A stretch of DNA of 64,000 nt from Agarilytica sp045430345 (GTDB taxonomy: Bacteria; Pseudomonadota; Gammaproteobacteria; Pseudomonadales; Cellvibrionaceae), in contig JAILXT010000001.1 in assembly GCA_045430345.1 (NCBI GenBank), forward strand, positions 620,001 to 684,000. Direction: 5' to 3'. The position numbers and the translations under genes are program-made. The notes under the pieces were generated by a model. It searched no databases. It was not told the origin of the DNA and saw only the letters and a program-made list of their open reading frames with translations. Of this stretch, positions 1 through 8,811 are shown one piece after another (the first letter of the stretch is position 1; each line of letters opens with the position of its first letter).

Positions 1-289
1 TGCGGCGATTGCACCGCTATTAGGCTTGCTTGGTACCGTTATCGGTATGATTAAAGTATTTACCGCATTAAATTTGGAAGGCGGTGGCAATGCCGCAGTG
101 CTTGCCGGCGGCATTTCTGAAGCACTTATTACAACTGCAGCGGGTTTAACCGTAGCGATTCCCGCCATGATATTTCATCGCTTCTTCGTGCGTCGGGTAG
201 ATACTTTGGTTGTCACGATGGAGCAAGAGGCTGTGAAGCTTGTTGATGCACTTCACGGTGATCGTCGCGTAGATCTAAAGGTGGCATAG
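1..289 (+). CDS. exbB: ExbB/TolQ/MotA-family proton channel subunit (3' part only)
   Basis: The window opens inside this gene; codons are readable from base 2 and the stop is at 287-289. The visible 95 or so residues begin in the conserved segment AAIAPLLGLLGTVIGM, typical of the second and third transmembrane helices of ExbB/TolQ/MotA channels. A second hydrophobic helix follows (ALITTAAGLTVAIPAMIF), then a charged cytoplasmic tail. The family forms an inner-membrane proton channel with ExbD/TolR that energises TonB or Tol. The exbD-type partner starts 7 bases downstream, and in pseudomonads this pair lies just before lpxK. ExbB is preferred over TolQ because of that context; the missing N-terminus prevents a firmer call. 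Confidence 0.88.
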   Translation, partial: AAIAPLLGLLGTVIGMIKVFTALNLEGGGNAAVLAGGISEALITTAAGLTVAIPAMIFHRFFVRRVDTLVVTMEQEAVKLVDALHGDRRVDLKVA

Positions 290-295
290 GATTCG

Positions 296-718
296 ATGAA
301 CTTTAAACGACAAGAAACCGCTGACGAAGGTGTTAACTTAACGCCACTGATCGACGTTGTATTTCTCCTATTAATCTTTTTTATGGTGTCTTCTAGTTTA
401 ACTAAACCGAATCATTTAAAAATAGATTTGCCTGAAGCTGCGGGGGATCTACAGCCTGTGCATAAACAGCAAATTGATGTGGTCGTGGATGCTCAGGGCG
501 GCTATTCGGTGAATGGTAAATTGTTGGTGAATAATCAGGTAGATACATTACGCCGCGCTTTGGAAGAAATTTCCGGTGGCGATACCAAAATTCCGTTTAT
601 TATCACGGGTGATTCCAACAGCTCCTATCAGTCGATTATCTCGGTGATGAGTTTGGCGAATGAGATGGGTTTTGTGAATTTTAGCATGACAACAAAAACA
701 CCCGAAGCTTCAAATTAG
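296..718 (+). CDS. exbD: ExbD/TolR-family biopolymer transport protein
   Basis: A 140-residue protein with the ExbD/TolR layout: a short cytoplasmic N-terminus, one transmembrane helix at about residues 17-35, and a periplasmic domain. The helix contains LTPLIDVVFLLLIFFM, whose Asp is the proton-carrying residue of the family. It is expected to pair with the ExbB-type channel directly upstream (7-base gap) and transmit proton-motive force to TonB-like partners. Three TonB-dependent receptors lie elsewhere in this window, but nothing here shows that this pair serves them. Length is normal for the family. Confidence 0.92.
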   Translation: MNFKRQETADEGVNLTPLIDVVFLLLIFFMVSSSLTKPNHLKIDLPEAAGDLQPVHKQQIDVVVDAQGGYSVNGKLLVNNQVDTLRRALEEISGGDTKIPFIITGDSNSSYQSIISVMSLANEMGFVNFSMTTKTPEASN

Positions 719-748
719 AAAACCAAAGCGTAGTGTTCAACCGATTAT

Positions 749-1780
749 ATGAGTAGCAAGCCCTCTAGGTTTCAGAAATGGGTAGAAGGGCGCTGGTACG
801 GTCGGCCAGGTCTGCTGTCTTTGCTTTCTCCCTTAGAATGTTTTTATAAAAAAACCGCCGCCTCTCGACGGAAAGCACACGCTCAAACCGCACAGAAATA
901 TTCAGTTCCTGTCGTCGTCGTGGGGAATATTTCCGTGGGGGGAACGGGCAAAACTCCTACAATCATCTCGTTAATTTCTTTTTTAGAAGGCAAAGGCGTG
1001 CGGGTGGGGGTTGTGTCGCGCGGGTATGGCCGGCGAACAGCTGGGCTGGTCCTTGCGAATAAAGCCAGTTCGACAAGAGACATTGGTGATGAACCTTATC
1101 TCATTTATACCAATGTAGGTTGTCAGTTAGCGGTATGTGAAAATCGAAGTGATGCCGTTAAAGCGCTTAGCGACGACAACCTTTGCGATATTATTTTGTC
1201 TGATGATGGCCTGCAGCACTATGCCATGTATCGGGATCGCGAAATTGTGGTGATCGATGGCTTACGTGGCCTAGGAAATGGCCGACTATTACCTGTTGGA
1301 CCTTTGCGAGAGCCCGCTCAGCGATTGAATAGTGTGGATTGGGTTCTGTTTAATGGTGTGTCTTCATTGGCTTCGTTATTGGATGCTGAGACGCCGGTAT
1401 TTAATATGCGTATTGCGCCTGTCGAGTTTGTGCAGGTTAGCACCGGGAAATCGTTTCCCTTGGATTATTTTTCTGAAACACGTGATACGGCTGAAATAGT
1501 TGCGATGGCAGGGTTGGGTAACCCGCGCAAGTTTTTCCTTACCTTGTCAGAGATTGGTTTAACCTTTCAGGAGAAAGTTTTTAAAGATCATCATGTTTAT
1601 CGTCATAATGACTTAGCGGATATGGCCGGCAATATCATTCTTATGACGGAGAAAGATGCGGTGAAATGTAAGTCAATTGTTGGTGATAACGCATTTTATC
1701 TAAAAGTGGAAATGAAACTACCGAATGCGTTTCTTGACGATTTTTATTCTCAAATCAACACATTAATTAAGAAAAGTTAG
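749..1780 (+). CDS. lpxK: Tetraacyldisaccharide 4'-kinase (lipid A synthesis)
   Basis: A 343-residue LpxK, the inner-membrane kinase that adds the 4'-phosphate to the lipid A disaccharide precursor. Visible motifs are a hydrophobic N-terminal segment (about residues 20-32), the P-loop GNISVGGTGKTP (about 59-70), SRGYGRR (about 95-101) and LSDDGLQH, all characteristic of LpxK. The gene follows exbB-exbD, and its stop lies one base before the kdsB start, so the two are probably co-translated. In Pseudomonas a small Trm112/YcaR-type gene sits between lpxK and kdsB; here there is no room for it. No msbA gene is visible in the window. Confidence 0.96.
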   Translation: MSSKPSRFQKWVEGRWYGRPGLLSLLSPLECFYKKTAASRRKAHAQTAQKYSVPVVVVGNISVGGTGKTPTIISLISFLEGKGVRVGVVSRGYGRRTAGLVLANKASSTRDIGDEPYLIYTNVGCQLAVCENRSDAVKALSDDNLCDIILSDDGLQHYAMYRDREIVVIDGLRGLGNGRLLPVGPLREPAQRLNSVDWVLFNGVSSLASLLDAETPVFNMRIAPVEFVQVSTGKSFPLDYFSETRDTAEIVAMAGLGNPRKFFLTLSEIGLTFQEKVFKDHHVYRHNDLADMAGNIILMTEKDAVKCKSIVGDNAFYLKVEMKLPNAFLDDFYSQINTLIKKS

Positions 1781-1781
1781 T

Positions 1782-2552
1782 ATGCGATTTAATGTCATTA
1801 TTCCTGCTCGTTACGCTTCTCAGAGATTGCCGGGGAAGCCGCTTAAAACTATTGCTGGTCAAACGATGATTCAACGCGTGTATCAGGCGGCAAAAAAAAG
1901 CATGGCTGAGCGGGTTATCGTAGCAACTGATGATCAAAGGATTTTTGAAGCCGTGACGAGTTTTGGCGGTGATGTTGTTATGACATCCGCCGAGCATGCG
2001 TCAGGGACGGATCGTCTACAGGAAGTTTGTCAGAGTTTAGGTTTAGGTGAAAATGAAATTATTGTGAATGTGCAAGGGGATGAACCGCTTATTCCAGCGG
2101 CGGTGATAAATCAGGTGGCGGATAACTTAGCCAAGTATACGCTGGCAAGTGCGGCAACACTCAGCGAGGCCATTACCGATAGCGCGACTGTTTTCGATTC
2201 CAATGCGGTAAAAGTTGTATCGGATAATGATGGCTACGCATTATATTTTTCCCGTGCACCTATTCCTTGGGTTAGAGAGGCGTTTGACGAAGATCAGCCC
2301 GTGCTCCCTAAAAATGATCTAATACAGCGACACATTGGCATTTATGCTTATCGTGTTGGTTTGTTAAATCAATTTGTGATATGGCCATTGTCCGTGCTAG
2401 AGGCCAATGAGAAGTTGGAGCAGTTACGTATTTTATCAAATGGTAAGCGTATACATGTCGAGCAGGCATGTGAGCTCGTTCCCGGCGGCGTTGATACGCC
2501 AGAAGATCTGCAGAAAGTGAATGCGCTTTTTAGCAGCGCGGAGCCAAAATGA
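1782..2552 (+). CDS. kdsB: 3-deoxy-manno-octulosonate cytidylyltransferase (CMP-KDO synthetase)
   Basis: A 256-residue KdsB that activates KDO with CTP for the inner core of lipopolysaccharide. The N-terminal nucleotide-binding signature NVIIPARYASQRLPGKPL (residues 4-21) and the internal NVQGDEPLIP motif are diagnostic. Length matches the usual 245-260 residues. It starts one base after the lpxK stop, and its last codons overlap the next gene in an ATGA arrangement, indicating one transcription unit for KDO/lipid A genes. Confidence 0.97.
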   Translation: MRFNVIIPARYASQRLPGKPLKTIAGQTMIQRVYQAAKKSMAERVIVATDDQRIFEAVTSFGGDVVMTSAEHASGTDRLQEVCQSLGLGENEIIVNVQGDEPLIPAAVINQVADNLAKYTLASAATLSEAITDSATVFDSNAVKVVSDNDGYALYFSRAPIPWVREAFDEDQPVLPKNDLIQRHIGIYAYRVGLLNQFVIWPLSVLEANEKLEQLRILSNGKRIHVEQACELVPGGVDTPEDLQKVNALFSSAEPK

Positions 2553-3025
2553 AACCTTGCCGTGTATTGTTTGTGTGCTTAGGTAATATTTGCCGTTCGC
2601 CGACGGCGCAGGGTGTTTTCGAGCATATCGTCGCACGCGAGAAGTTGAGTGACCAGGTTGTCGTCGATTCTGCAGGTACGTCTGGGTGGCATATCGATTC
2701 CGCTCCCGATGCGCGCACGGTACAAGCCGCAGAATCGCGCGGGTATGATTTACGTGCTTTGCGTGGTCGAAAAGCAATAAAACAAGATTTTGAATTATTC
2801 GATTTCATTCTGGCGATGGATCAAGAAAATCTTGATGCGCTAAATGACCTAAAACCAAATAATTATTCTGGGCACCTTGGTTTGTTTTTGGACTTTGCAT
2901 CCAAGGCGTCTACACGCGAAGTACCAGACCCCTATTATGGTGGTGCGCAAGGTTTTGATACGGTTTTAGATTTAATTGAAGATGCGTCTGAAGGCTTGAT
3001 GGCTCATATCAAAATTCAGCGTTAA
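2549..3025 (+). CDS. Low-molecular-weight protein tyrosine phosphatase
   Basis: A 158-residue cytoplasmic phosphatase of the low-molecular-weight PTP family. The phosphate-binding loop C-X5-R-S is residues 10-17 (CLGNICRS), and the general-acid loop is DPYYGG at about residue 127. The start overlaps the kdsB stop by four bases. In pseudomonads the same position between kdsB and murB is held by ptpA. Members of this family often control polysaccharide export by acting on tyrosine kinases, but no such kinase is visible here, so the substrate is unknown. About 150 non-coding bases separate it from murB. Confidence 0.93.
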   Translation: MKPCRVLFVCLGNICRSPTAQGVFEHIVAREKLSDQVVVDSAGTSGWHIDSAPDARTVQAAESRGYDLRALRGRKAIKQDFELFDFILAMDQENLDALNDLKPNNYSGHLGLFLDFASKASTREVPDPYYGGAQGFDTVLDLIEDASEGLMAHIKIQR

Positions 3026-3175
3026 TCAAAGCAATGAATAACGTGGGGTATGTTTTCAGCTTCAGTATCCATGTCTCTGATGGCTTAGAAATGTTTTCCG
3101 TCTATTCAACGTGCTAAATAGAAATTTTCCTCAGCGTGTAATCGTTACTAAATTTGGGCTTGATTCACAAATATC

Positions 3176-4192
3176 ATGCATATCGAAACTAACAAATCAT
3201 TAGCCGATTTCAATACGCTAGCCTTAGCGAGTACCGCACGTTTTTTTGTGTCGGTGGATTCTCTTGAATCACTTAGAGAGTCGGTGGTATGGGCGGAAAG
3301 CCAAAACTTAGATGTGTTGGTCTTGGGAGGCGGTTCTAATGTCATTCTTCCTGATAGTATCAACGCCTTGGTGATTCACCCGACTGTAAAAGGCATTGAT
3401 TTAGAAAAGGTTAATGAGGATGACGTACTTGTAACGGTTGGTGCGGGGGAGGGCTGGCACTATTTCGTAAGTTACTGTGTAGCACATGACTTTTTCGGCT
3501 TGGAAAATTTAGCCTTAATTCCTGGCAGCTGCGGTGCTGCGCCGGTTCAGAATATTGGTGCCTACGGTGTTGAGGTGAAAGACCTTATTCATTCCCTTTC
3601 GGCTTTTGACCTGGAAACACAAAGCTTACGCACCTTTTCTAATTCGGAATGTGGTTTTGCTTATCGCGAAAGTGTGTTTAAAAACCAGCACAAAGGGCGC
3701 TATGTTATTCTTCATGTGGTTTTTCGTTTATCAACGGTGCCGAAGGTTAATGTCCTCTATCCAGCGTTATCTGCTGCGCTTGGCGGTAATTCTCATGGCG
3801 CGACGCCGAAACAAGTGATGGATGCAGTGATTGGGATACGGTCAAAAAAATTGCCAGACCCAAGCCGAGTTCCTAATGCGGGCAGCTTTTTTAAAAATCC
3901 AATTATCTCTATCGAGCACTATATAACTATCAATGAGTCGTATCCGGACATCCCCGCGTATGATGCGGGGGCCGCACATAAAAAAGTGGCGGCGGCTTGG
4001 CTCATAGAGTCCGCTGGCTGGAAGGGGCGCGCTGTAGGGGATGTGGAGATTCATCCAGAGCATGCTTTGGTTTTGACTAACTGTGGCCAAGCGGATGCAG
4101 ATGATATTTTCGCTGTTGCACAAAACATTCAAGCAGATGTCTTCAGCAAGTTCGGTATTCAGCTTGAAATGGAGCCTCAGTTATTTTGTTGA
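3176..4192 (+). CDS. murB: UDP-N-acetylenolpyruvoylglucosamine reductase
   Basis: A 338-residue type I MurB, the FAD-dependent enzyme that completes UDP-MurNAc in cytoplasmic peptidoglycan synthesis. Recognisable are the FAD-binding stretch LVLGGGSNVIL (about 47-57), PVQNIGAYGVE, and the catalytic-serine region PNAGSFFKNP. Length agrees with the Escherichia coli-type enzyme (about 340). It follows the LMW phosphatase as in Pseudomonas. The rne gene that follows murB there is replaced here by an AlkB-like gene. Confidence 0.97.
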   Translation: MHIETNKSLADFNTLALASTARFFVSVDSLESLRESVVWAESQNLDVLVLGGGSNVILPDSINALVIHPTVKGIDLEKVNEDDVLVTVGAGEGWHYFVSYCVAHDFFGLENLALIPGSCGAAPVQNIGAYGVEVKDLIHSLSAFDLETQSLRTFSNSECGFAYRESVFKNQHKGRYVILHVVFRLSTVPKVNVLYPALSAALGGNSHGATPKQVMDAVIGIRSKKLPDPSRVPNAGSFFKNPIISIEHYITINESYPDIPAYDAGAAHKKVAAAWLIESAGWKGRAVGDVEIHPEHALVLTNCGQADADDIFAVAQNIQADVFSKFGIQLEMEPQLFC

Positions 4193-4226
4193 GGGATAGA
4201 CCTGCTGGGATTTAAGGCGTAAGACC

Positions 4227-4862
4227 ATTAATCAAGACTCTCTTTTTCCCTCAGATAATGAACAAGTACTCGACCTCGAGGGGTTTGGCTCGCTCACCTA
4301 TTTTCGATCCTGGTTATCGCGAACGGAAGCCGATTGTTACCTCGAATCGTTAAACAGTGATGTTGCTTGGACTCAGCCTGAGATCAGTGTTTACGGGCAA
4401 GCCCATTTGATTCCTAGAAAGCAAGCCTGGTACGGGGATCAAGGAGCTGAAATGGCGTATTCAGGCGTAAGGTTTAGCCCGCTGCCGTGGTTGCCCCTTC
4501 TTAGCGAGTTGAAAGATCGCATTGCGCTCATAACTGGCGCGACCTACAACAGTGTTTTGGTTAATCTTTACCGCAATGGTCAAGACTCTGTCGGTTGGCA
4601 TGCGGATGATGAGCAAGAATTAGGGGCTGACCCGGTCATCGCTTCTTTAAGCTTGGGGTGTTCTCGTATATTCAGTCTAAAGCCAAAGTCCTCTATGCTT
4701 CCAAATGGTGCGTTAAAACGGCGTGATATCACGCTGAACCATGGTGATTTGCTCGTTATGAGTGCAGGGACGCAATCATATTGGCAACATGCACTGTTAA
4801 AAGACAATGCCTGCACTGCGCAGAGGCTGAACCTGACTTTCAGACAGATTCAAAACATCTAA
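4227..4862 (+). CDS. AlkB-like 2-oxoglutarate/Fe(II) dioxygenase with a non-canonical start
   Basis: The protein has the AlkB signature: an iron-binding H-x-D within WHADDEQE, a distal His in YWQHALLKD, and a closing Arg-rich NLTFRQI at the C-terminus. The family repairs alkylated bases by oxidative demethylation. A TTG at 4407 would give only 151 residues. However, the frame is open from the stop at 4197-4199 and encodes family-like sequence upstream (DLEGFGSLTYF, then VYGQAHLIPRK), giving about 211 residues from an ATT at 4227. No ATG, GTG or TTG occurs in that upstream part. I chose the ATT because it sits behind an AAGGCGTAAG stretch; the start is uncertain, the function is not. Confidence 0.8.
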   Translation: MNQDSLFPSDNEQVLDLEGFGSLTYFRSWLSRTEADCYLESLNSDVAWTQPEISVYGQAHLIPRKQAWYGDQGAEMAYSGVRFSPLPWLPLLSELKDRIALITGATYNSVLVNLYRNGQDSVGWHADDEQELGADPVIASLSLGCSRIFSLKPKSSMLPNGALKRRDITLNHGDLLVMSAGTQSYWQHALLKDNACTAQRLNLTFRQIQNI

Positions 4863-4911
4863 CCCTTTCGGGGTAGCGATAGGGTTCATAGTGCTTAATC
4901 CCCGGCTCATC

Positions 4912-4940
4912 TTACGTTGAGGCGCAAAGACTGGTATAAT
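4912..4940 (+). promoter_or_regulatory. Candidate sigma-70 promoter for icd
   Basis: A TATAAT hexamer at 4935-4940 is preceded by TGG, an extended -10 arrangement. A weak -35-like TTACGT lies 17 bases upstream (4912-4917). If used, it would produce a leader of roughly 210 bases before icd. No other strong promoter was seen in the 296-base gap between the AlkB-like gene and icd. Assigned from sequence match only. Confidence 0.45.
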
Positions 4941-5158
4941 CCGCCCGCTTTTGTCAGAGCTAAACGCTGATTTCGTATGTTAGACGACGGCTTTAAAGAT
5001 AGTAAAAGTTGGTGTACAGCCGAGTAAAAATCAGTATTTATCTGGCATCCATTCAAGCGAAACATTCAAGACGCTTGTCGATCGACTAAACTCATGATCT
5101 GGGTTTTTTTGAATTGTAAGTGATCTAGTAACTGCCAATAAAACAACGGAGTTAACGC

Positions 5159-6412
5159 ATGGGATATCAACATATCCAAGTTCCTACTGATGGTGAAAAA
5201 ATCACCGTAAATGATGACCTTTCTCTTAATGTCCCTAATCGTCCAATTATTCCTTTTATCGAAGGTGATGGTATTGGTGTCGACATTACTCCTGTCATGA
5301 AAAAAGTGACCGATGCTGCTGTTGAAAAAGCATATAACGGTGAGAAGAGCATCTCCTGGATGGAAGTCTATTGTGGTGAGAAAGCTGCGGTAAACTACGA
5401 TGGAGAGTGGTTTCCTGGTGAAACATTAGAAGCGCTTAAAGAGTACAGCGTATCAATCAAAGGGCCATTGACTACGCCTGTCGGCGGTGGTTTCCGTTCG
5501 CTTAACGTTGCATTGCGCCAAGAAATGGATCTATACGTATGTCAGCGTCCAGTGCGCTGGTTTACCGGGGTGCCAAGCCCTGTTAAAGAACCAAACCTAG
5601 TGGACATGGTGATCTTCCGAGAGAACTCAGAAGACATCTACGCAGGTATCGAATACAAAGAAGGCACGCCAGAAGCGAAAAAGCTTATCGACTTCCTTCA
5701 AAATGAAATGGGCGCAACGAAAATCCGTTTCCCAGAAACCAGTGGTATTGGTATTAAGCCTGTTTCTGCTGAAGGGACAAAGCGTCTAGTACGTAAAGCG
5801 ATTCAGTACACTATTGATCAGGATTTACCTTCAGTGACAATCGTTCACAAGGGTAACATCATGAAGTTCACCGAAGGTGCTTTCGCTGATTGGGGTTATG
5901 AGCTGGCTCGTGAAGAGTTTGGCGCAACGCCCATCGATGGTGGTCCGTGGTGTTCTTTCAAGAACCCTAAAACCGGCAAAGAGATTGTTGTTAAAGACGT
6001 AATCGCAGATGCTATGTTGCAGCAAATCTTGTTGCGCCCATCTGAGTACAGTGTCATCGCAACGCTTAATCTTAACGGTGATTACTTGTCAGACGCGTTG
6101 GCTGCACAGGTGGGCGGTATTGGTATCGCGCCAGGCGCAAACATCGCTGACCGTATCGCAGTATTTGAAGCGACTCACGGCACGGCACCTAAGTACGCTG
6201 GCCAAGATAAAGTAAACCCAGGCTCAATTATTCTTTCTGCTGAAATGATGTTACGTCATATGGGCTGGAACGAAGCGGCTGACCTTGTGGTTAAAGGTAT
6301 CGAAGCTGCCATTGGTGCGAAGACCGTTACTTATGACTTCGAACGCTTGATGGACGGCGCTGAGCTTAAGTCTTGTTCAGAGTTTGGTGAAGAGATCATT
6401 AAGCATATGTAA
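5159..6412 (+). CDS. icd: NADP-dependent isocitrate dehydrogenase
   Basis: A 417-residue homodimeric-type isocitrate dehydrogenase of the TCA cycle. Conserved pieces include PIIPFIEGDGIGVD near the N-terminus, the substrate-binding RSLNVALRQEMDLY (its Ser matches the serine phosphorylated by AceK in enterics), IFRENSEDIYAGIEY, and the cofactor region GTAPKYAGQDKVNPGS. Length equals the E. coli enzyme (416). An ATG follows AACGGAG, a good ribosome site. The gene stands alone between a promoter-like sequence and a double-hairpin terminator. It heads the same order as in Pseudomonas (icd-cspD-clpS-clpA), but here a TonB receptor gene is inserted after it. Confidence 0.98.
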   Translation: MGYQHIQVPTDGEKITVNDDLSLNVPNRPIIPFIEGDGIGVDITPVMKKVTDAAVEKAYNGEKSISWMEVYCGEKAAVNYDGEWFPGETLEALKEYSVSIKGPLTTPVGGGFRSLNVALRQEMDLYVCQRPVRWFTGVPSPVKEPNLVDMVIFRENSEDIYAGIEYKEGTPEAKKLIDFLQNEMGATKIRFPETSGIGIKPVSAEGTKRLVRKAIQYTIDQDLPSVTIVHKGNIMKFTEGAFADWGYELAREEFGATPIDGGPWCSFKNPKTGKEIVVKDVIADAMLQQILLRPSEYSVIATLNLNGDYLSDALAAQVGGIGIAPGANIADRIAVFEATHGTAPKYAGQDKVNPGSIILSAEMMLRHMGWNEAADLVVKGIEAAIGAKTVTYDFERLMDGAELKSCSEFGEEIIKHM

Positions 6413-6435
6413 GATCTATTTAGATCTTCCTATAA

Positions 6436-6489
6436 TGTAATTCGCTGTTCGGAATTACAAAAAGCCCTCGCTATATGCGGGGGCTTTTT
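6436..6489 (+). terminator. Tandem hairpin terminator after icd
   Basis: Two hairpins follow the icd stop. The first pairs TGTAATTC (6436-6443) with GAATTACA (6452-6459). The second pairs AAAGCCCTCGC with GCGGGGGCTTT (about 6461-6487) and runs into a T tract, as in a Rho-independent terminator. Confidence 0.85.
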
Positions 6490-6571
6490 CGTTTAGGCGG
6501 CCCCTTAATTGTCTCTGTATATCCGTTTAATAGTTCGTTGGGTTTTAAGAATATGAATAATGGCTATTTGT

Positions 6572-6592
6572 AGCGATTAAATCGATATCGCT
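6572..6592. promoter_or_regulatory. Inverted repeat upstream of the TonB receptor gene
   Basis: AGCGAT (6572-6577) and ATCGCT (6587-6592) form an inverted repeat with a 9-base spacer that itself contains ATCGAT. It lies about 40-60 bases before the receptor start, where an operator would be expected. The binding protein is unknown; it does not resemble a Fur box that I can recognise. Confidence 0.3.
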
Positions 6593-6630
6593 GATATACT
6601 CGATCTAATATTGGATAACGAGGGCGCCCA

Positions 6631-8673
6631 ATGCGTGCCTATTTCCTGTTAGTTGTTTCTGTTCTTTGTTCGGTCTTTGGGCCTCTGGCTCATAGTGCGG
6701 CCGACCTGTATACGCTTAGCCTTGAGCAGCTGTCCCAGCTTAAAGTTATTTCCCCTACACGTCATGAAGAAAAACTTATTGACGTCCCTTCCACCATTTA
6801 TGTTGTCGATGCGAATCAAATTCGTCAACACGGCTACCGTGATTTAAAAGATATATTGCGTGCGGTGCCGGGCGTTGAATACGCAGATCCACATTCGTGG
6901 CTTCAGGGCGGGCAGCGGGGCTTTGCGGGTAACTGGTCAAAAACAAAATTAATGATCGATGGTGTGGAGGTCAATCTTCTATACAGTGGGGAGGCATTTA
7001 TTGGCCACCAGTTTATGACTGACAATATAGAGCGCGTTGAGATTATTCAGGGGCCTGGTTCATCACTGTATGGGGCGGATGCGTTTGCCGGCATTATTAA
7101 TATTGTGACGAAAACTGCCGCGCGCCTTGCGACGGGCAGTGGTATTAACATCAGGGCCGATGTCGGCGCTGATGATTTTTCTGGAACACATATGTCTTTG
7201 TCGAGCACTCAAGCATACAAGGGGCTAAGTGTTAATTTTTTCATCGGTGCGTATTCGCTGAATGACACGGATTACTCAGACTATGTGGTGAGTGAGGACT
7301 TTAGTGAGCCTCAGCCCAATCGGGATGTTAGGACTGATTTGCTTGTTAGCGGCGAAGAGCCCTACGAGGACAAAAACCGTGCATTGCACATCGATTTATC
7401 TCCTGTCTGGCACATATCCGATACACAAAAACTGTCTGCCAAAGCGCTATATCTGAAGGATCGAGATGGCGGAGGGCTAGAGTCCCCTGAAATCTCCATG
7501 CAAAACTTTAGGAGCTTACGCGATCAGCGTTTACTTCATCTTTCTTATGAGCATAGCTTTCCGGAAATAGATATTAAATGGCGTATTAAATATGACTATC
7601 ACAACTCTGATGAGTTGAACGATTTGAATTTTCGGGAGGTTGTGGAGGGTGGTTTATCGCCGGTTTATATCTTTGATATCGTTGATTCGACGAATCGCGC
7701 CCTAGAAACACAAGTGGATTTCGGGAGCGCTGAGAGTAGGGGGTATACCATTATCGGTGCGGGTGCCCATGACCGGAATTTACCGGTACCAGAGTTTCGG
7801 GAAAAGTATGGTGATCAGACCGTCATCACCAATTTCGAAAGCTTAGCGCCATATACCACTCAGGAAATACGCTATGTTTTTGTTCAAACGCAGTATGCGG
7901 TGTTGAGCGATCAGTTACGGTTCACGCTCGGTGCTCGGAAGGATGATCATAATATATACGATGCGCCTTTGACGATACGTTCGGGGCTCAATTTTAACCT
8001 CAATGAACAAAGTGTTGTGAAGTTCAATTATGGCGAAGCATTTCGTTCCCCTACGATGTTTGAACTGGAAACGAATGCCCAGCTTGGTCCTGCGGCGCTT
8101 AAAAACTATGAGCTTTCATTCCTACATGAGGATGATCGATATAGTGCTCAGGTGGCGCTGTATCGGACCGATGTTGAGGACCTCATCGTGACGGTATTTG
8201 ATTCCAGCCAAACGGAAAATTTCATCTCTGCGAACGAGGGGGAAGCCCGTATTGAGGGGATGGAGGCGAACGTCAGTGGGCGGCATGGGGCTTTCCGGAA
8301 TCGTTTTTGGGTAAACTGGACGAACGTCTCGGACCAGGAAAACATAGCCCGCTGGAAAATGGGGGCATCGAGTACTTACTTCATTTCCGAGAAGAGCAGT
8401 ATTGCGCTACAGGGTAGATACCAAAGCGGTGTATTTACGGAGTACCTTAACCAAGATTTTGAACCCGAATACTTACATCTTGACGGGTTTGTCGTTTTTG
8501 ATCTTCACTGGTCGATTGCTAAGGTGCTTGGGTATGAGGGGTTAGACGCGTCATTGAGTGTTCGTAATGTCGGGAATGCTGATAATCGTTACCCTAATGT
8601 CCGTGGGAATGATCCCAAAGGGTTTAAGTTACAATCGACCAACTATAGTTTTGGTATCGCGTGGCGGATGTAG
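6631..8673 (+). CDS. TonB-dependent outer-membrane receptor
   Basis: A 680-residue outer-membrane receptor with a signal peptide (residues 1-22, cut near AHSAA). The plug domain (about 40-165) contains VPSTIYVVDANQI, the LKDILRAVPGVEY motif and IERVEIIQGPGSSLYGADAF. The rest is a 22-strand barrel ending in an aromatic-hydrophobic strand (YSFGIAWRM). A classical TonB box is not obvious; the mature N-terminus starts LYTLSLEQLSQLKV, as in a subgroup of BtuB/FepA-like receptors. The substrate cannot be told from sequence, and no transporter or biosynthesis gene is adjacent. It is a single-gene unit between two terminators and interrupts the conserved icd-cspD order. Confidence 0.9.
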   Translation: MRAYFLLVVSVLCSVFGPLAHSAADLYTLSLEQLSQLKVISPTRHEEKLIDVPSTIYVVDANQIRQHGYRDLKDILRAVPGVEYADPHSWLQGGQRGFAGNWSKTKLMIDGVEVNLLYSGEAFIGHQFMTDNIERVEIIQGPGSSLYGADAFAGIINIVTKTAARLATGSGINIRADVGADDFSGTHMSLSSTQAYKGLSVNFFIGAYSLNDTDYSDYVVSEDFSEPQPNRDVRTDLLVSGEEPYEDKNRALHIDLSPVWHISDTQKLSAKALYLKDRDGGGLESPEISMQNFRSLRDQRLLHLSYEHSFPEIDIKWRIKYDYHNSDELNDLNFREVVEGGLSPVYIFDIVDSTNRALETQVDFGSAESRGYTIIGAGAHDRNLPVPEFREKYGDQTVITNFESLAPYTTQEIRYVFVQTQYAVLSDQLRFTLGARKDDHNIYDAPLTIRSGLNFNLNEQSVVKFNYGEAFRSPTMFELETNAQLGPAALKNYELSFLHEDDRYSAQVALYRTDVEDLIVTVFDSSQTENFISANEGEARIEGMEANVSGRHGAFRNRFWVNWTNVSDQENIARWKMGASSTYFISEKSSIALQGRYQSGVFTEYLNQDFEPEYLHLDGFVVFDLHWSIAKVLGYEGLDASLSVRNVGNADNRYPNVRGNDPKGFKLQSTNYSFGIAWRM

Positions 8674-8735
8674 TTGTAGCTAGAGAAAGATATCTAGCGT
8701 GTAAGTGCTGTTAGTATCGATTGATTTGCGATCAT

Positions 8736-8766
8736 AAAAAAATCCCAGAGCATCTGGGATTTTTTA
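8736..8766. terminator. Bidirectional Rho-independent terminator
   Basis: AATCCCAGA and TCTGGGATT form a 9-base-pair stem with a three-base loop. An A tract on the left and a T tract on the right flank it, so it can end both the receptor gene (plus) and cspD (minus). Confidence 0.88.
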
Positions 8767-8811
8767 TGGAAATCAGTATGTTGTAGGGCTTTGTTAAAGT
8801 TATTTTGAGCT

